Source: Neoechinorhynchus agilis
Taxonomy: Eukaryota; Acanthocephala
Assembly: GCA_051530055.1 (NCBI GenBank)
Contig: CM121341.1
Location: forward strand, 3,534,001-3,598,000
Length of the DNA: 64,000 nucleotides
Direction of reading: 5' to 3'
A model generated the notes under the pieces. The model was not told where the DNA came from. It did not search any database and saw only the letters and a list, made by a program, of their open reading frames with translations. Below are positions 30,601 through 40,996 of this stretch, piece after piece (positions within the stretch are counted from its first letter, which is position 1; the number at the start of each line of letters is the position of its first letter). The translations under genes and the position numbers were made by a program.

Positions 30601-33279
30601 TAATGGTAGCCACTATTGCATTTGGAATGGGTGTGGATGTTCCTAATGTTCATTGTGTTATACATTACGGTGATCCTTGTGATTATGAGAGCTACGTTCA
30701 ACAAATAGGACGGGCTATTGGAAGATGCAAAACGAAAGTTCGGTGTCACGTTTTCGTCGATAGTTCATTGGCTGAAAGCGAACGATGCAAGAGTCATATT
30801 CATGAACGACGAGTGAGTTTTCCTTGTCTTAGAATGCTTTTTGAAGCGGTAGTTCAAGAACTGCGACGAAGTGTGAATTGTAACAAAGACGCTGAGAATC
30901 ATTATATAGAAATCCCCTTTCGGCTGGCCTACGTCTGCACTGTTCTTATTTTGGACCTTTTTGGTTTTCCTAAATATAAAATGTTCACCCAATTTCTATC
31001 AGAGAAACGGAGATGCTTTTATTCTATTACTTAAAGTGGCATTACACTCACGCATTTTTCTCTCTCTCGAGAGGCGACAACCAATTTATCCTGTTTGATG
31101 CAATCCACCCATCGTTTCCTCGTTGGCAATTATTCTTAGGTCAGTTGTGTAGACTAATTTCTTTAGCCGATACCGTCCATGCCTCGGTAGCTCTTGATGA
31201 TTTTACACAAGTTCCGGGCGAAGAACCTGCGCGTCGCTTGGTAGATTCGGTTGTTTGTTGTCATGTGGATCAAAATTTGGAAGGAATTTTACAGCTCGGT
31301 GGCCTTCCTGACGCCAACCCTCCTCCTTTTTCAGCCGGGCTTGGAACCGTCCTTGGCGTTCTACTAAAAAAATTCATTGTCTCTAAATGTCGATATGTGC
31401 GAGGAGGTACCGGGCAATATGATTAGAGAATTATTGTTTAGAAGTCTTCACCCGCGGTAAATGATTATTTCGATTAAAAACGTTCTGCGAACCTCACCGT
31501 GGATTCATCATCAGTTCTAAAATACAAGTGGTTAAGTAATTATTTCTCTTGCACACGTGCTTATTGCAGATTTTGTTCTTTGATTAAGAAAACTTCTTTA
31601 ACTAAGCGTCGAAAGTTATTATGTTCACTTGATAAAACCATTATTTTGTCAAAATTGACCACTGGTCATTCAACGATACCACCTTCTAGGTCTTGGACCT
31701 TTTATGTTCTGCCAATCTCATCTTCAGATCCCGGTGTTGCATTGGCCCTTTTTTCTAGTTCCTGGTATTTCTGGGAAATGAAGTTTCCCATTAGTGCAGA
31801 AGGTCGACAATATCCTTGAGATTTTGTTACGCCAACGGTTGGTTTGTGGTCCGTGGTCCAGAACTAAAATGCGTAGGTTCATTCGATTTCAGTTCATGAG
31901 CGTTTCTTTTGACTGGGTCTTACTAGCTCGGTTCACTTGCTTTCTTGCTGAAGTAAGAACATCTTTGAGGTCCTCCCAACTTGCTGAAAATTTTGGATTT
32001 CATCACTGAGGCACTAGTCCACGATGCAAAAAGCCTTCTCTAATTAATTGTTTTCTGGCGAAGACATTTAAATGATTTTATTTTAAAATCCGATATTTCG
32101 GCACAATCTTGATCAAAATGCGTACAAGATTGTGCCGAAATATCGCATCTAAAATAAAACCATTTCTTCGTACCAGAAAACAACAAATGTGAACAATTCA
32201 ATCTCCAAACCTTCTCCAGTTATTTCGATATTGATTTCTAGGACTTTAAATTGTTTTACAGTTTGACTATATTAATTTTATTGTTTCTATCGAAATAAGA
32301 AGTGCAGTTATATGATCTCGACCTTAACGATTCTCGATTTATTTCGCTACTTCAATCGTTGGCAGCGTGTACTCGTGATCATGATCAAATTCGATTTCGA
32401 GTATTGGAAATCGGTGAGCCGGAAAATGGTCTTATTCATTTCTATAGTGCACCAAAGACTGTTCTAAGAGCTCTTAGCGCATATGAAACTGAATACGAGA
32501 AACAGAAATTCAACCTTCTTCAATCAATAATCGCGTGGACGACGAGATGTGAATGGGAAACTCAACGACGTGTTCGGTTCAGTTTAGCAAAGTATTGTGA
32601 TGAACACCGAGAAATATCTTTGGTAAGACTCAAACGAATGCTCTTGGATCTCGAATGGACTCACAATTCGGAAAAGTGTAAAAAAATGGCGTTAAAGATC
32701 GAATTTTCAGCAATGCAATCATTTGTTCTCGAGTGCCATATACTTCAAAAAGATCGACTAGAATGTGTTTCAAACGACAGTCTTTGCTCAAAGCTTGCGT
32801 GTCTTATTCTAGAACAGGAAAGTGCCAATATTTCCAAGAGATTACGAGACGTTTGTCGTTTATCGAATATTTTCCTAAGATTCAGCAAAGAGAACGGGGT
32901 TTCCGATGAACAAAATTCTAGGTCAATCATTGAAAATCTTAATACATTTTTAAGTGAAGATGTAGTTTGCGAAGAAGACATTGAGTATCCAAGCTATTCG
33001 GTATCGGATTCACAAAGACAATTCTGCTATCATCGTATCGAACAGTTCATTATGGACCATGGAACCGGTTTTACATCGTTGGCTATTGCCAATATATTTT
33101 GGGCAATTGATCGTCCTCAGCAGCCGTTTTCAACTTGGAAGCATTTGAGGGATTATTGGGGAATCGCAGATAACGGAAAATCGTTTGTGATACCATTTCA
33201 AACAATTGTAGATATTGCCGACGAATGTCTGACTAAACATAAGATCATAGTTGCCAGACAAAATAACCATCAAAGTTGA
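27659..33279 (+). CDS. RECQL4: RECQ4-type DNA helicase
   Basis: Proposed exons: 27659-27829, 27882-27909, 27968-28050, 28098-28485, 28525-28917, 28970-29106, 29158-29436, 30108-30296, 30351-30459, 30514-30932, 31003-~31090 and ~32302-33279. The N-terminus is an Sld2-like domain ([20 protein letters not shown] then EDIEEAKLS). Basic [13 protein letters not shown] matches the RECQ4 linker. Helicase motifs: [10 protein letters not shown], Ia [83 protein letters not shown] (usual GRAGRDG altered). The last exon aligns in order with the RECQL4 C-terminus ([33 protein letters not shown]). It acts in replication initiation and repair. The 39-bp intron at 28486-28524 is needed to remove an in-frame TAA. 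The 1.2-kb interval before the last exon is not resolved. Confidence 0.85.
31090..32301. other. Unresolved interval inside RECQ4
   Basis: Probably a long intron. It holds an open plus-strand frame to 31426 ([20 protein letters not shown] onward) of unknown nature, short minus-strand protein-like pieces ([20 protein letters not shown] at ~31950-31860 and [20 protein letters not shown] at ~31795-31730), and a hairpin at 32052-32185. These could be a nested minus-strand gene or transposon debris; none is recognised. Confidence 0.3.
32052..32185. mobile_element. Foldback element (MITE-like hairpin)
   Basis: A perfect 20-bp inverted repeat, GATATTTCGGCACAATCTTG at 32092-32111 with its complement at 32125-32144, extends imperfectly outward to ~50 bp per arm (TTTTCTGG...ATTTTATTTTA). 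It has no coding content. It lies in the presumed RECQ4 intron. Confidence 0.65.
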
Positions 33280-33385
33280 GGGAGTTCGTGTGGGAAATTA
33301 AATGATTTTTAATGACTAGAACGCTGGGACGAATGTTTGTGTATGCGACCCTCAAAAAACAAAGTTATTTTCGAAATCAATACAC

Positions 33386-33634
33386 TCAAAGCTCTGTTTC
33401 ATTTTCGTCGATTTCGTCGGGTGTCATACATCCTTCGGAAACAGAATCGTCGTCCCACGTAAACTTCTTGACTCTTCGACGATTAAAGCCAGTTATTGGA
33501 CGATCCAATCCTCCCGAATGAACTGGATCAGGAATGCTCTCGGTTTCCCTACCAAGAATCTCTTCATATAAATCGCAGTAGATCCGATCTTCCAATTGCT
33601 CGTTTATTTCATTCTCCACTCCACTGGTTTCCAT
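33386..33634 (-). CDS. Small acidic protein, unknown
   Basis: ATG at 33634, 82 aa, single exon. Acidic at both ends (ENEINEQLEDRIYCDLYEEI; TPDEIDENETEL) with a basic centre (TGFNRRRVKKFTWDDD). No TM or signal sequence. It converges on RECQ4, whose stop is ~105 bp away, and is divergent from TMEM65. The amino-acid composition is unlike a chance frame in this AT-rich DNA, but no family is recognised. Confidence 0.45.
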   Translation of the reverse strand: METSGVENEINEQLEDRIYCDLYEEILGRETESIPDPVHSGGLDRPITGFNRRRVKKFTWDDDSVSEGCMTPDEIDENETEL

Positions 33635-33924
33635 TGTGACAAATGATATTCACATCTGAATTCGGTCGTCTTCGTCGCCATGACAACCGAATGTCAATTA
33701 GTGGTGGATTTGCATCTCATTGAACGTTAATATCTTCTCTATCAAAATGTTTACAGTAGAAAAATGAAAAGAATTTAAAAGGTTGTTTTAAGGTTTATTT
33801 AGAAGACGAAAAAAACACATTGGTTGATTCATATTTTTTTCAAATGATTCAAAAATGCTCAAATTTTGGCACATGAAAGAACATCGATTGTGCCGGTTCT
33901 TTTTGTATTCGCTTTTTCTACAAC

Positions 33925-34894
33925 ATGATATCCAAGATCAAGTTTCCGATTTTAAGTGTCAAACGATTGACCATTCGTTGGATTGGTGGACGAACTGAAA
34001 TCAGTAAAGCCGATTACCACTTGAAGGAAGCATTTAAAGCCGCTAAAAAACTCGAGGGAGCTGTAGATAAGCGACAATTCTTAAAATCGCTATCCTTAGG
34101 ATTGGAATTAGACGATTTATCTACAATGAATGAACTAATGAAAGACAAAGAAACCAATATACGTGGAAATCAAGTTGGTTTAATAGAAAAGTTTATGCAT
34201 TAATTTTTCTGTTTTATAGTTAGCCAATCAAAAGGTTACTTTTAGGTTAATTTGCATAGGTGAGCTTTTTTTTAATGTTTTAGCAAGTCGTCTAATCTAT
34301 TCGGATGTGAAGTGTTTCTTTATACCGGATTACCATACATTGGATTCGGATTTGCCGATAACTTTCTTATGATCATTTTTGTAATTTTCTCGTGATATAA
34401 AAATCCGTTATCTTGAACTAAAAAACAGGGTGATATGATTGAACAGTCTTTTAAAGCAACATTCGCCACTATAACCCCTTTGGCAGGTTTGAGTTAAATT
34501 TAACAAAAAAACTTATCTAGATTTTTATTATAGCCGCGGCATTGGGCAATACGGTATCGGATGGTGCTGGAGTAACGTAAGTCCATTTTTTTCTTAAAAA
34601 ATTTAAATTGTACGTTTATAGGATTGCTCACCGAGTAGAAGAACTATCATGGAGGTTCCTGAGTTCTTTAGGAATCGTCAATAGCAACATTCTTATCGAA
34701 TCAACAAATCGGCTCATTAGCGCTACCAAATTTGCAGTAATTTGATTGATTGAACCCTTTTCGTCTCTAAAGAAACCGTTTGTTTCTAGTCAAAACTCAT
34801 TTGTGTTACAATTGGATGCTTAATAGGAATGGTCCCGCTTCTTTGGATAACAGAAAGCAAAGATGCAAGCCATAGCGAAAGTGACCGTGAATAA
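33925..34894 (+). CDS. TMEM65: TMEM65-like mitochondrial membrane protein
   Basis: ATG at 33925. The first exon encodes a basic, mitochondrial-targeting-like start (MISKIKFPILSVKRLTIRWI) and a helical region. Later exons 34284-34380, 34429-34486, 34534-34576, 34622-34736 and 34790-34894 join in frame and give FLYTGLPYIGFGFADNFLMI, then AAALGNTVSDGAGV, then KLICVTIGCLIGMVPLLW, the three TMEM65 membrane segments in family order. Introns are 43-53 bp. The join between the first exon and 34284 is not resolved; a small exon around 34250 is likely. TMEM65 sits in the inner mitochondrial membrane, where it is linked to sodium-calcium exchange. The C-terminus is short and acidic, ending SESDRE. Confidence 0.8.
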
Positions 34895-34995
34895 TCAAAC
34901 TTTACTCAATAGAATGTGTGAATTTTGACCAATGGTACTAAAAGAGAAAATCTTTTGAAACCCACGTAGAAAAATCATAATTTCAAAGAATTTTA

Positions 34996-35206
34996 ATTAG
35001 TTGTTTAGGAGATCGCTCGTCATCTATACACTCGGGAGAGATCGCGTTAAAGAGACGTTATCAATTTAAAACAATTTCATAGGAATTTATCAGGCGAAGA
35101 CCAAACTTGATTCAATGAGTCGAAATGTACATTCGTCTATTTAACGCGATATCTCTCGCTCGGGTGTATAGTTTACGAGCGACCTCCTAAAAAACAATTT
35201 AATTGT
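34996..35206. mobile_element. Foldback element (MITE-like hairpin)
   Basis: About 60-bp imperfect arms: left ...TTAGGAGATCGCTCGTCATC.TATACAC..., right ...GTGTATAGTTTACGAGCGACCTCCTAA..., separated by ~85 bp. The right arm is the same sequence that repeats in the array at 35170-35985, so the array seems to have grown from the end of this element. Confidence 0.6.
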
Positions 35207-35985
35207 AAAAGGCGATCAATAAAATTCGATTAGAGCTTCTTTTCTCAGGGAATCATCCTCAAAAGTCCGCGTTTTAAAAGAATCAATGAAAAATGTTTTT
35301 AAAACTTAGAGAGGAAAATGATTTATAGTTGTTTGGTGATTGATAAAATGACTCTTCTCGGCTGTACAGTTGACGAGCGACCTCCTAAACAACAATTTAA
35401 TTGTAAAAGGCGATCAATAAAATTCGATTAGACCTTCTTTTCTCAGGGAATCATCCTCAAAAGTCCGCGTTTTAAAAGAATCAATGAAAAACCCTTTTGG
35501 AACTTAGAGAAAAATGATTTATACTTGTTTGGGAATTGATAAAATGACTCTTCTCGGGTGTACAGTTGACGAGCGACCTCCTAAACAACAATTTAATTGT
35601 AAAAGGCGATCAATAAAATTCGATTAGAGCTTCTTTTCTCAGGGAATCATCCTCAAAAGTCCGCGTTTTAAAAGAATCAATGAAAAATGTTTTTAAAACT
35701 TAGAGAAAAATGATTTATACTTGTTTGGGGATTGATAAAATGACTATTCTCGGCTTTACAGTTGACGAGCGACCTCCTAAACAACAATTTAATTGTAAAA
35801 GGCGATCAATAAAATTCGATTAGACCTTCTTTTCTCAGGGAATCATCCTCAAAAGTCCGCGTTTTAAAAGAATCAATGAAAAACCCTTTTGGAACTTAGA
35901 GAAAAATGATTTATACTTGTTTGGGAATTGATAAAATGACTCTTCTCGGGTGTACAGTTGACGAGCGACCTCTTAAACAACAATA
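35170..35985. repeat. Tandem array, ~196-bp unit, four copies
   Basis: The block GAGCGACCTCCTAAACAACA recurs at 35375, 35571 and 35767, with related forms at 35177 and 35963 (spacing 198, 196, 196, 196). Units also share TTCTTTTCTCAGGGAATCAT. Alternate units resemble each other more than their neighbours (AATGTTTTTAAAACTT versus AACCCTTTTGGAACTT), which suggests a two-unit higher-order period. Confidence 0.85.
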
Positions 35986-36065
35986 TCTTTAACTCTTTAA
36001 CCCGAATGTAATGCTCAATAATAAAAAATTTGATTAGTTTTACAGTCAAAACAGATCGTAGAAAC

Positions 36066-37251
36066 TCACTTTTCATTGAATGCCATCTCCATGTCTTGAG
36101 CATTCCGCAATAAATTCCGTGTACCGATCGGATTCGGATATTTCTGAAGAAGAGTAAGGACTGATCCGAAATCATTTATCATTATTCGATCTCTTACTGA
36201 GACAACCATCGCCGTTGCAATGAATGGAACTATGTCTCGTGGATGTTCATGAGAAAAAATGACATCCCAGATAAGTAACAATTCTTCAAGAGGAAACTCG
36301 TGGGCGAATAGAAGTGTCAGCCAACGAAATGCGAAATATTCTGTTTCCACTTTAATGTGTTTAAGTCTATAATAAATCGGAGAACACAGGAACTTAATAA
36401 TGCCATCCAATTGTGCTACTTGTCGATCGATTGGAGTTCCGCGATTCTTAGGGATTCCACTGAGTGTTTTCTCGTCGGTTTGATTGATAACATTGGGACT
36501 CGGCCTCACAAAGTTATCTTTGACCATTGACATCAAATTTAAGAAACAAAAGAAGACATCCACTTCAAGTTGATCCTTGTCCATCTGAGAATCTTTAGCG
36601 AAAGTGTAATATATTGGTGCCACGAGCTCATTCATCCCCTGTGAGTACGAATGAGATCGATCTAATCGATAAAAAACAAATAAAATCCGTTCAACTACTT
36701 CCCAATGCATCTCATGGTTGGAAGAGAATTTCTCAATGTTCGAGTTCACATTTGTCGTCTTCTTATTCAAACCTGAAATTGTATTTGTAACACTTTCTAC
36801 ATTCACTTCTGCCTTTCTTATTCGCGAAAGTACAGGATCTCATTAGGTTTAGACTATAAGATCCCACACTAATTTAACGAATTTTGATTGAATGATTTTT
36901 GAACAGAGTCGGAATGGGTGTGAAGGTACGGAAAAAGCCCATTTCTGGATGCAAGCGTCTGCAATCCTTGCTGATTTGATTTAAAACTTCATTGTCCTCG
37001 AAATAAGAAGTCCAGTCGCTGGTCTCACTTAAGGAAAGAGGGTGGTCGTTTTTATCAGAGTTTTGGTTCTCAATAGCGTTATCAAGAATTCTCAAATATT
37101 CTTGCTTTTTCGATTCAAGAATTTGTGGCCATTGATCAGGACAGTTAGCAGGAAGGTATTTTAAAAACAATTTCCATTTTAGCGGTCTAGATTCTTTATC
37201 CATTAGACCACTGGTTGCAATGCATCGCCGTCTGTCGTCCGTCAAACTCAT
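36066..37251 (-). CDS. TBC1D13: Rab GTPase-activating protein TBC1D13
   Basis: ATG at 37251 (MSLTDDRRRC); exon 1 37251-36879, a 40-bp GT-AG intron 36839-36878, exon 2 36838-36066. The product is 381 aa, close to the 400 aa of human TBC1D13. Features: PLKWKLFLKYLP (TBC start), DHPLSLSETSDWTSYFEDNEVLNQI, HWEVVERILFVFYRLDRSHSYSQGMNEL (catalytic YxQG as YSQG), YYTFAKDS, ETEYFAFRWLTLLFAHEF and the IWDVIF motif. The IxxDxxR arginine finger is not obvious in the first exon, and KDCRRL may correspond. The family accelerates GTP hydrolysis on Rab35. GTGAGT follows AATGAAAA at the stop, so an extra 3' exon cannot be ruled out. Confidence 0.85.
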
Positions 37252-37376
37252 AGTTCGGGTCTCGGCAAAAAATTGTGATCTTAAAACAATTTGCAAAACT
37301 TTTAGAACAAAATACTCATTAATATTAATGATATAGTTTTGCTTGCCATTTAATAAACGAATTTCGATAAAAAAAA

Positions 37377-39487
37377 TCCATCCAAGTTATCGCAAAAATT
37401 TATATTTATGATTCAACGCAAGTAGAAGCTGTTAAAATTATCAATTATTTTTATTTAAATGAATTCGATAAATAGTCGACTATCGCAAAAATTTATATTT
37501 AATATTCAACGCAAGTAGAAGCTGTTAAAATTATCAATTATTTTTATTTAAATGAATTCGATAAATAGTCGACCGTTCCATAAATGCATTTTTCGCTAGT
37601 TATTTCCTAAACAAATCTCGGTAAAAATGTATCCAAGTTATCGCAAAAATTTATATTTATGATTCAACGCAAGTAGAAGATGTTAAAATTATCAATTAAT
37701 TTTATTTAAATGAATTCGATAAATAGTCGACTATCGCAAAAATTTATATTTAATATTTAACGCAAGTAGAAGTGTTAAAATTATCAATTATTTTTATTTA
37801 AATGAATTCGATAAATAGTCGACCGTTCCATAAATGCATTTCGCTAGTTATTTCCTAAACAAATCTCGGTAAAAATGTATCCAAGTTATCGCAAAAATTT
37901 ATATTTGATTCAACGCAAGTAGAAGATGTTAAAATTATCAATTATTTTTATTTAAATGAATTCGATAAATAGTCGACCGTTCCATAAATGCATTTTTCGC
38001 TAGTTATTTCCTAAACAAATCTCGGTAAAAATGTATCCAAGTTATCGCAAAAATTTATATTTATGATTCAACGCAAGTAGAAGCTGTTAAAATTATCAAT
38101 TATTTTTATTTAAATGAATTCGATAAATAGTCGACCGTTCCATAAATGCATTTTCGCTAGTTATTTCCTAAACAAATCTCGGTAAAAATGTATCCAAGTT
38201 ATCGCAAAAATTTATATTTATGATTCAACGCAAGTAGAAGATGTTAAAATTATCAATTATTTTTATTTAAATGAATTCGATAAATAGTCGACCGTTCCAT
38301 AAATGCATTTTCGCTAGTTATTTCCTAAACAAATCTCGGTAAAAATGTATCCAAGTTATCGCAAAAATTTATATTTATGATTCAACGCAAGTAGAAGATG
38401 TTAAAATTATCAATTATTTTTATTTAAATGAATTCGATAAATAGTCGACCGTTCCATAAATGCATTTTTCGCTAGTTATTTCCTAAACAAATCTCGGTAA
38501 AAATGTATCCAAGTTATCGCAAAAATTTATATTTATGATTCAACGCAAGTAGAAGCTGTTAAAATTATCAATTATTTTTATTTAAATGAATTCGATAAAT
38601 AGTCGACCGTTCCATAAATGCATTTTTCGCTAGTTATTTCCTAAACAAATCTCGGTAAAAATGTATCCAAGTTATCGCAAAAATTTATATTTATGATTCA
38701 ACGCAAGTAGAAGATGTTAAAATTATCAATTAATTTTATTTAAATGAATTCGATAAATAGTCGACTATCGCAAAAATTTATATTTAATATTTAACGCAAG
38801 TAGAAGCTGTTAAAATTATCAATTATTTTTATTTAAATGAATTCGATAAATAGTCGACCGTTCCATAAATGCATTTTCGCTAGTTATTTCCTAAACAAAT
38901 CTCGGTAAAAATGTATCCAAGTTATCGCAAAAATTTATATTTAATATTCAACGCAAGTAGAAGATGTTAAAATTATCAATTAATTTTATTTAAATGAATT
39001 CGATAAATAGTCGACCGTTCCATAAATGCATTTTTCGCTAGTTATTTCCTAAACAAATCTCGGTAAAAATGTATCCAAGTTATCGCAAAAATTTATATTT
39101 ATGATTCAACGCAAGTAGAAGCTGTTAAAATTATCAATTATTTTTATTTAAATGAATTCGATAAATAGTCGACCGTTCCATAAATGCATTTTCGCTAGTT
39201 ATTTCCTAAACAAATCTCGGTAAAAATGTATCCAAGTTATCGCAAAAATTTATATTTATGATTCAACGCAAGTAGAAGATGTTAAAATTATCAATTAATT
39301 TTATTTAAATGAATTCGATAAATAGTCGACCGTTCCATAAATGCATTTTTCGCTAGTTATTTCCTAAACAAATCTCGGTAAAAATGTATCCAAGTTATCG
39401 CAAAAATTTATATTTAATATTCAACGCAAGTAGAGGATGTTAAAATTATCAATTATTTTTATTTAAATGAATTCGATAAATAGTCGA
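37377..39487. repeat. AT-rich satellite, 157-bp unit with an optional 92-bp insert
   Basis: Twelve units anchored by ATCCAAGTTATCGCAAAAAT start at about 37377, 37631, 37879, 38035, 38192, 38349, 38507, 38665, 38915, 39073, 39230 and 39388. Most spacings are 156-158 bp. Three (254, 248, 250) contain an extra ~92-bp partial duplicate joined at TATCGCAAAAATTTATATTT. Copies are nearly identical, implying recent expansion or homogenisation. The array ends at GAATTCGATAAATAGTCGA (~39487). Confidence 0.95.
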
Positions 39488-39489
39488 TA

Positions 39490-40190
39490 TGAAGGAAGAG
39501 CGACTCCATCATAAATATTTGGCTAATTAGAACTGGTTTTGGTGTTGAAGGAAGTTCTTTTTATATTAAATTCTTTCTTTCTATAGTTCGTATTTAGAAA
39601 CAAAGGCAAGGAAGGAAAATGAGTCATATTTCTACGTTTCTATACGATTTCGACCGTGGATTTGTGTTTCATCCAAATTTTATGAAATTTCGCTTATTTG
39701 GAATGGACGAGGATCGACGAAATCAGCTGGCTTTATTGAACTTTTTCACCAATTAAAAATGGCTTTAACGAATTTGCTTTATTGGCAATTCCTTGAATAA
39801 AAAAAAGGTACCATCACAAAAGAGTTTTCTATAAAATTTTGATATATTGTCAAGTGAGGATTTTCAAATTTTTATAGAAATAAAAAACGTATTTTTTTCG
39901 ATTCGGAAGCACGATCTTAATATTTTTAAAGCCAAAATTTATTTTTAAATTAAACATTTGTTTGCACTCGAACATCACAAGTTCGGATCTAAGGTTTTTC
40001 TTATAATTTTTATTTATTTCCAAAATCATTGTCTCAAACGAACCGTTTCCTTAAATTTTACACTTGTGTACCATTAATGTCCCCGTCGTCGATTGAAGGA
40101 ATTTCTACAATATGTTTTTTTTCGATAGCTTCATTCGTGCTTACAGATAATTCTATCATTTTTCTTTTAAATATATTTACATTTTAAGAA
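39490..40190. other. Intergenic, nothing recognised
   Basis: AT-rich sequence between the satellite and the duplicated MITE; no gene or structure was seen. Confidence 0.4.
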
Positions 40191-40191
40191 C

Positions 40192-40757
40192 TGTAAAGAA
40201 ATTATTATTATAGTTTCAGTTTCAATTAGCGATGTTTGATAATATTTAAAAACTTGCAATCAATTAACTGAAGAAGGCCAACGAAAATGCCGAAAATTTT
40301 CAATATAAATCTATTTCTGAATCAAACATCGCTAATTAAAACTGAAATTTTAAGAACCATCGCCATATAAAAAAATTCGGACTTATTACACTTTAATTCA
40401 TTAATTTCACCTGAAAATAATCCATTTAAATTTGTATGAATGTTGGTAAGATTTGGTCGAGGCTAAAAATTTATTGTAAAGAAATTATTATTATAGTTTC
40501 AGTTTCAATTAGCGATGTTTGATAATATTTAAAAACTTGCAATCAATTGACTGAAGAAGGCCAACGAAAAGGCCGAAAATTTTCAATATAAATCTATTTC
40601 TGAATCAAACATCGCTAATTAAAGCTGAAATTTTAAGAACTATCGCCATATAAAAAAATTCGGACTTATTACACTTTAATTCATTAATTTCACCTGAAAA
40701 TAATCCAGTTAAATTTGTATGAATGTTGGTAAGATTTGGTCGAGACTAAAAATTTAT
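40192..40757. mobile_element. Tandemly duplicated MITE (2 x 283 bp)
   Basis: Two copies, 40192-40474 and 40475-40757, each start TGTAAAGAAATTATTATTAT and contain inverted arms TTCAATTAGCGATGTTTGAT / ATCAAACATCGCTAATTAAA around a ~70-bp core, then a unique tail ending GGTAAGATTTGGTCGAG. They differ by a few substitutions only, so the duplication is recent. The same core is at 20731-20857, and the tail motif recurs at ~49600. Confidence 0.8.
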
Positions 40758-40996
40758 TTGCTTTTAAAATCTGCATTATTCGCATTTAGACTTCATCCTT
40801 AAACTGCGTAAATTTACCTGAGACTAGAATACCGCCTCCACAGACGCTTACTAATCTCTTTATGCTAAAAAGTTATATAACATTCTTCGATTTTTACGGT
40901 TAGTAAAAGCAGTTCAAGCTCAACTTTTTGAACAAAATGCTTAGTAACACGTTAATTTTACAGTTTATACCAATGGATAACTTAATAAGCATTTAG

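Noticed and set aside
30813-30832. 20-bp intron with GTGAGT...TTAG in RECQ4
   Set aside because: Too short to splice, and the frame continues sensibly through it.
37252-37296. Longer start for TBC1D13
   Set aside because: The extension would begin at TTG; the ATG at 37251 gives a length matching the family.
37377-39487. CRISPR-like array
   Set aside because: Repeats are long (157 bp) and contiguous without unique spacers, in a eukaryotic setting; it is a satellite.
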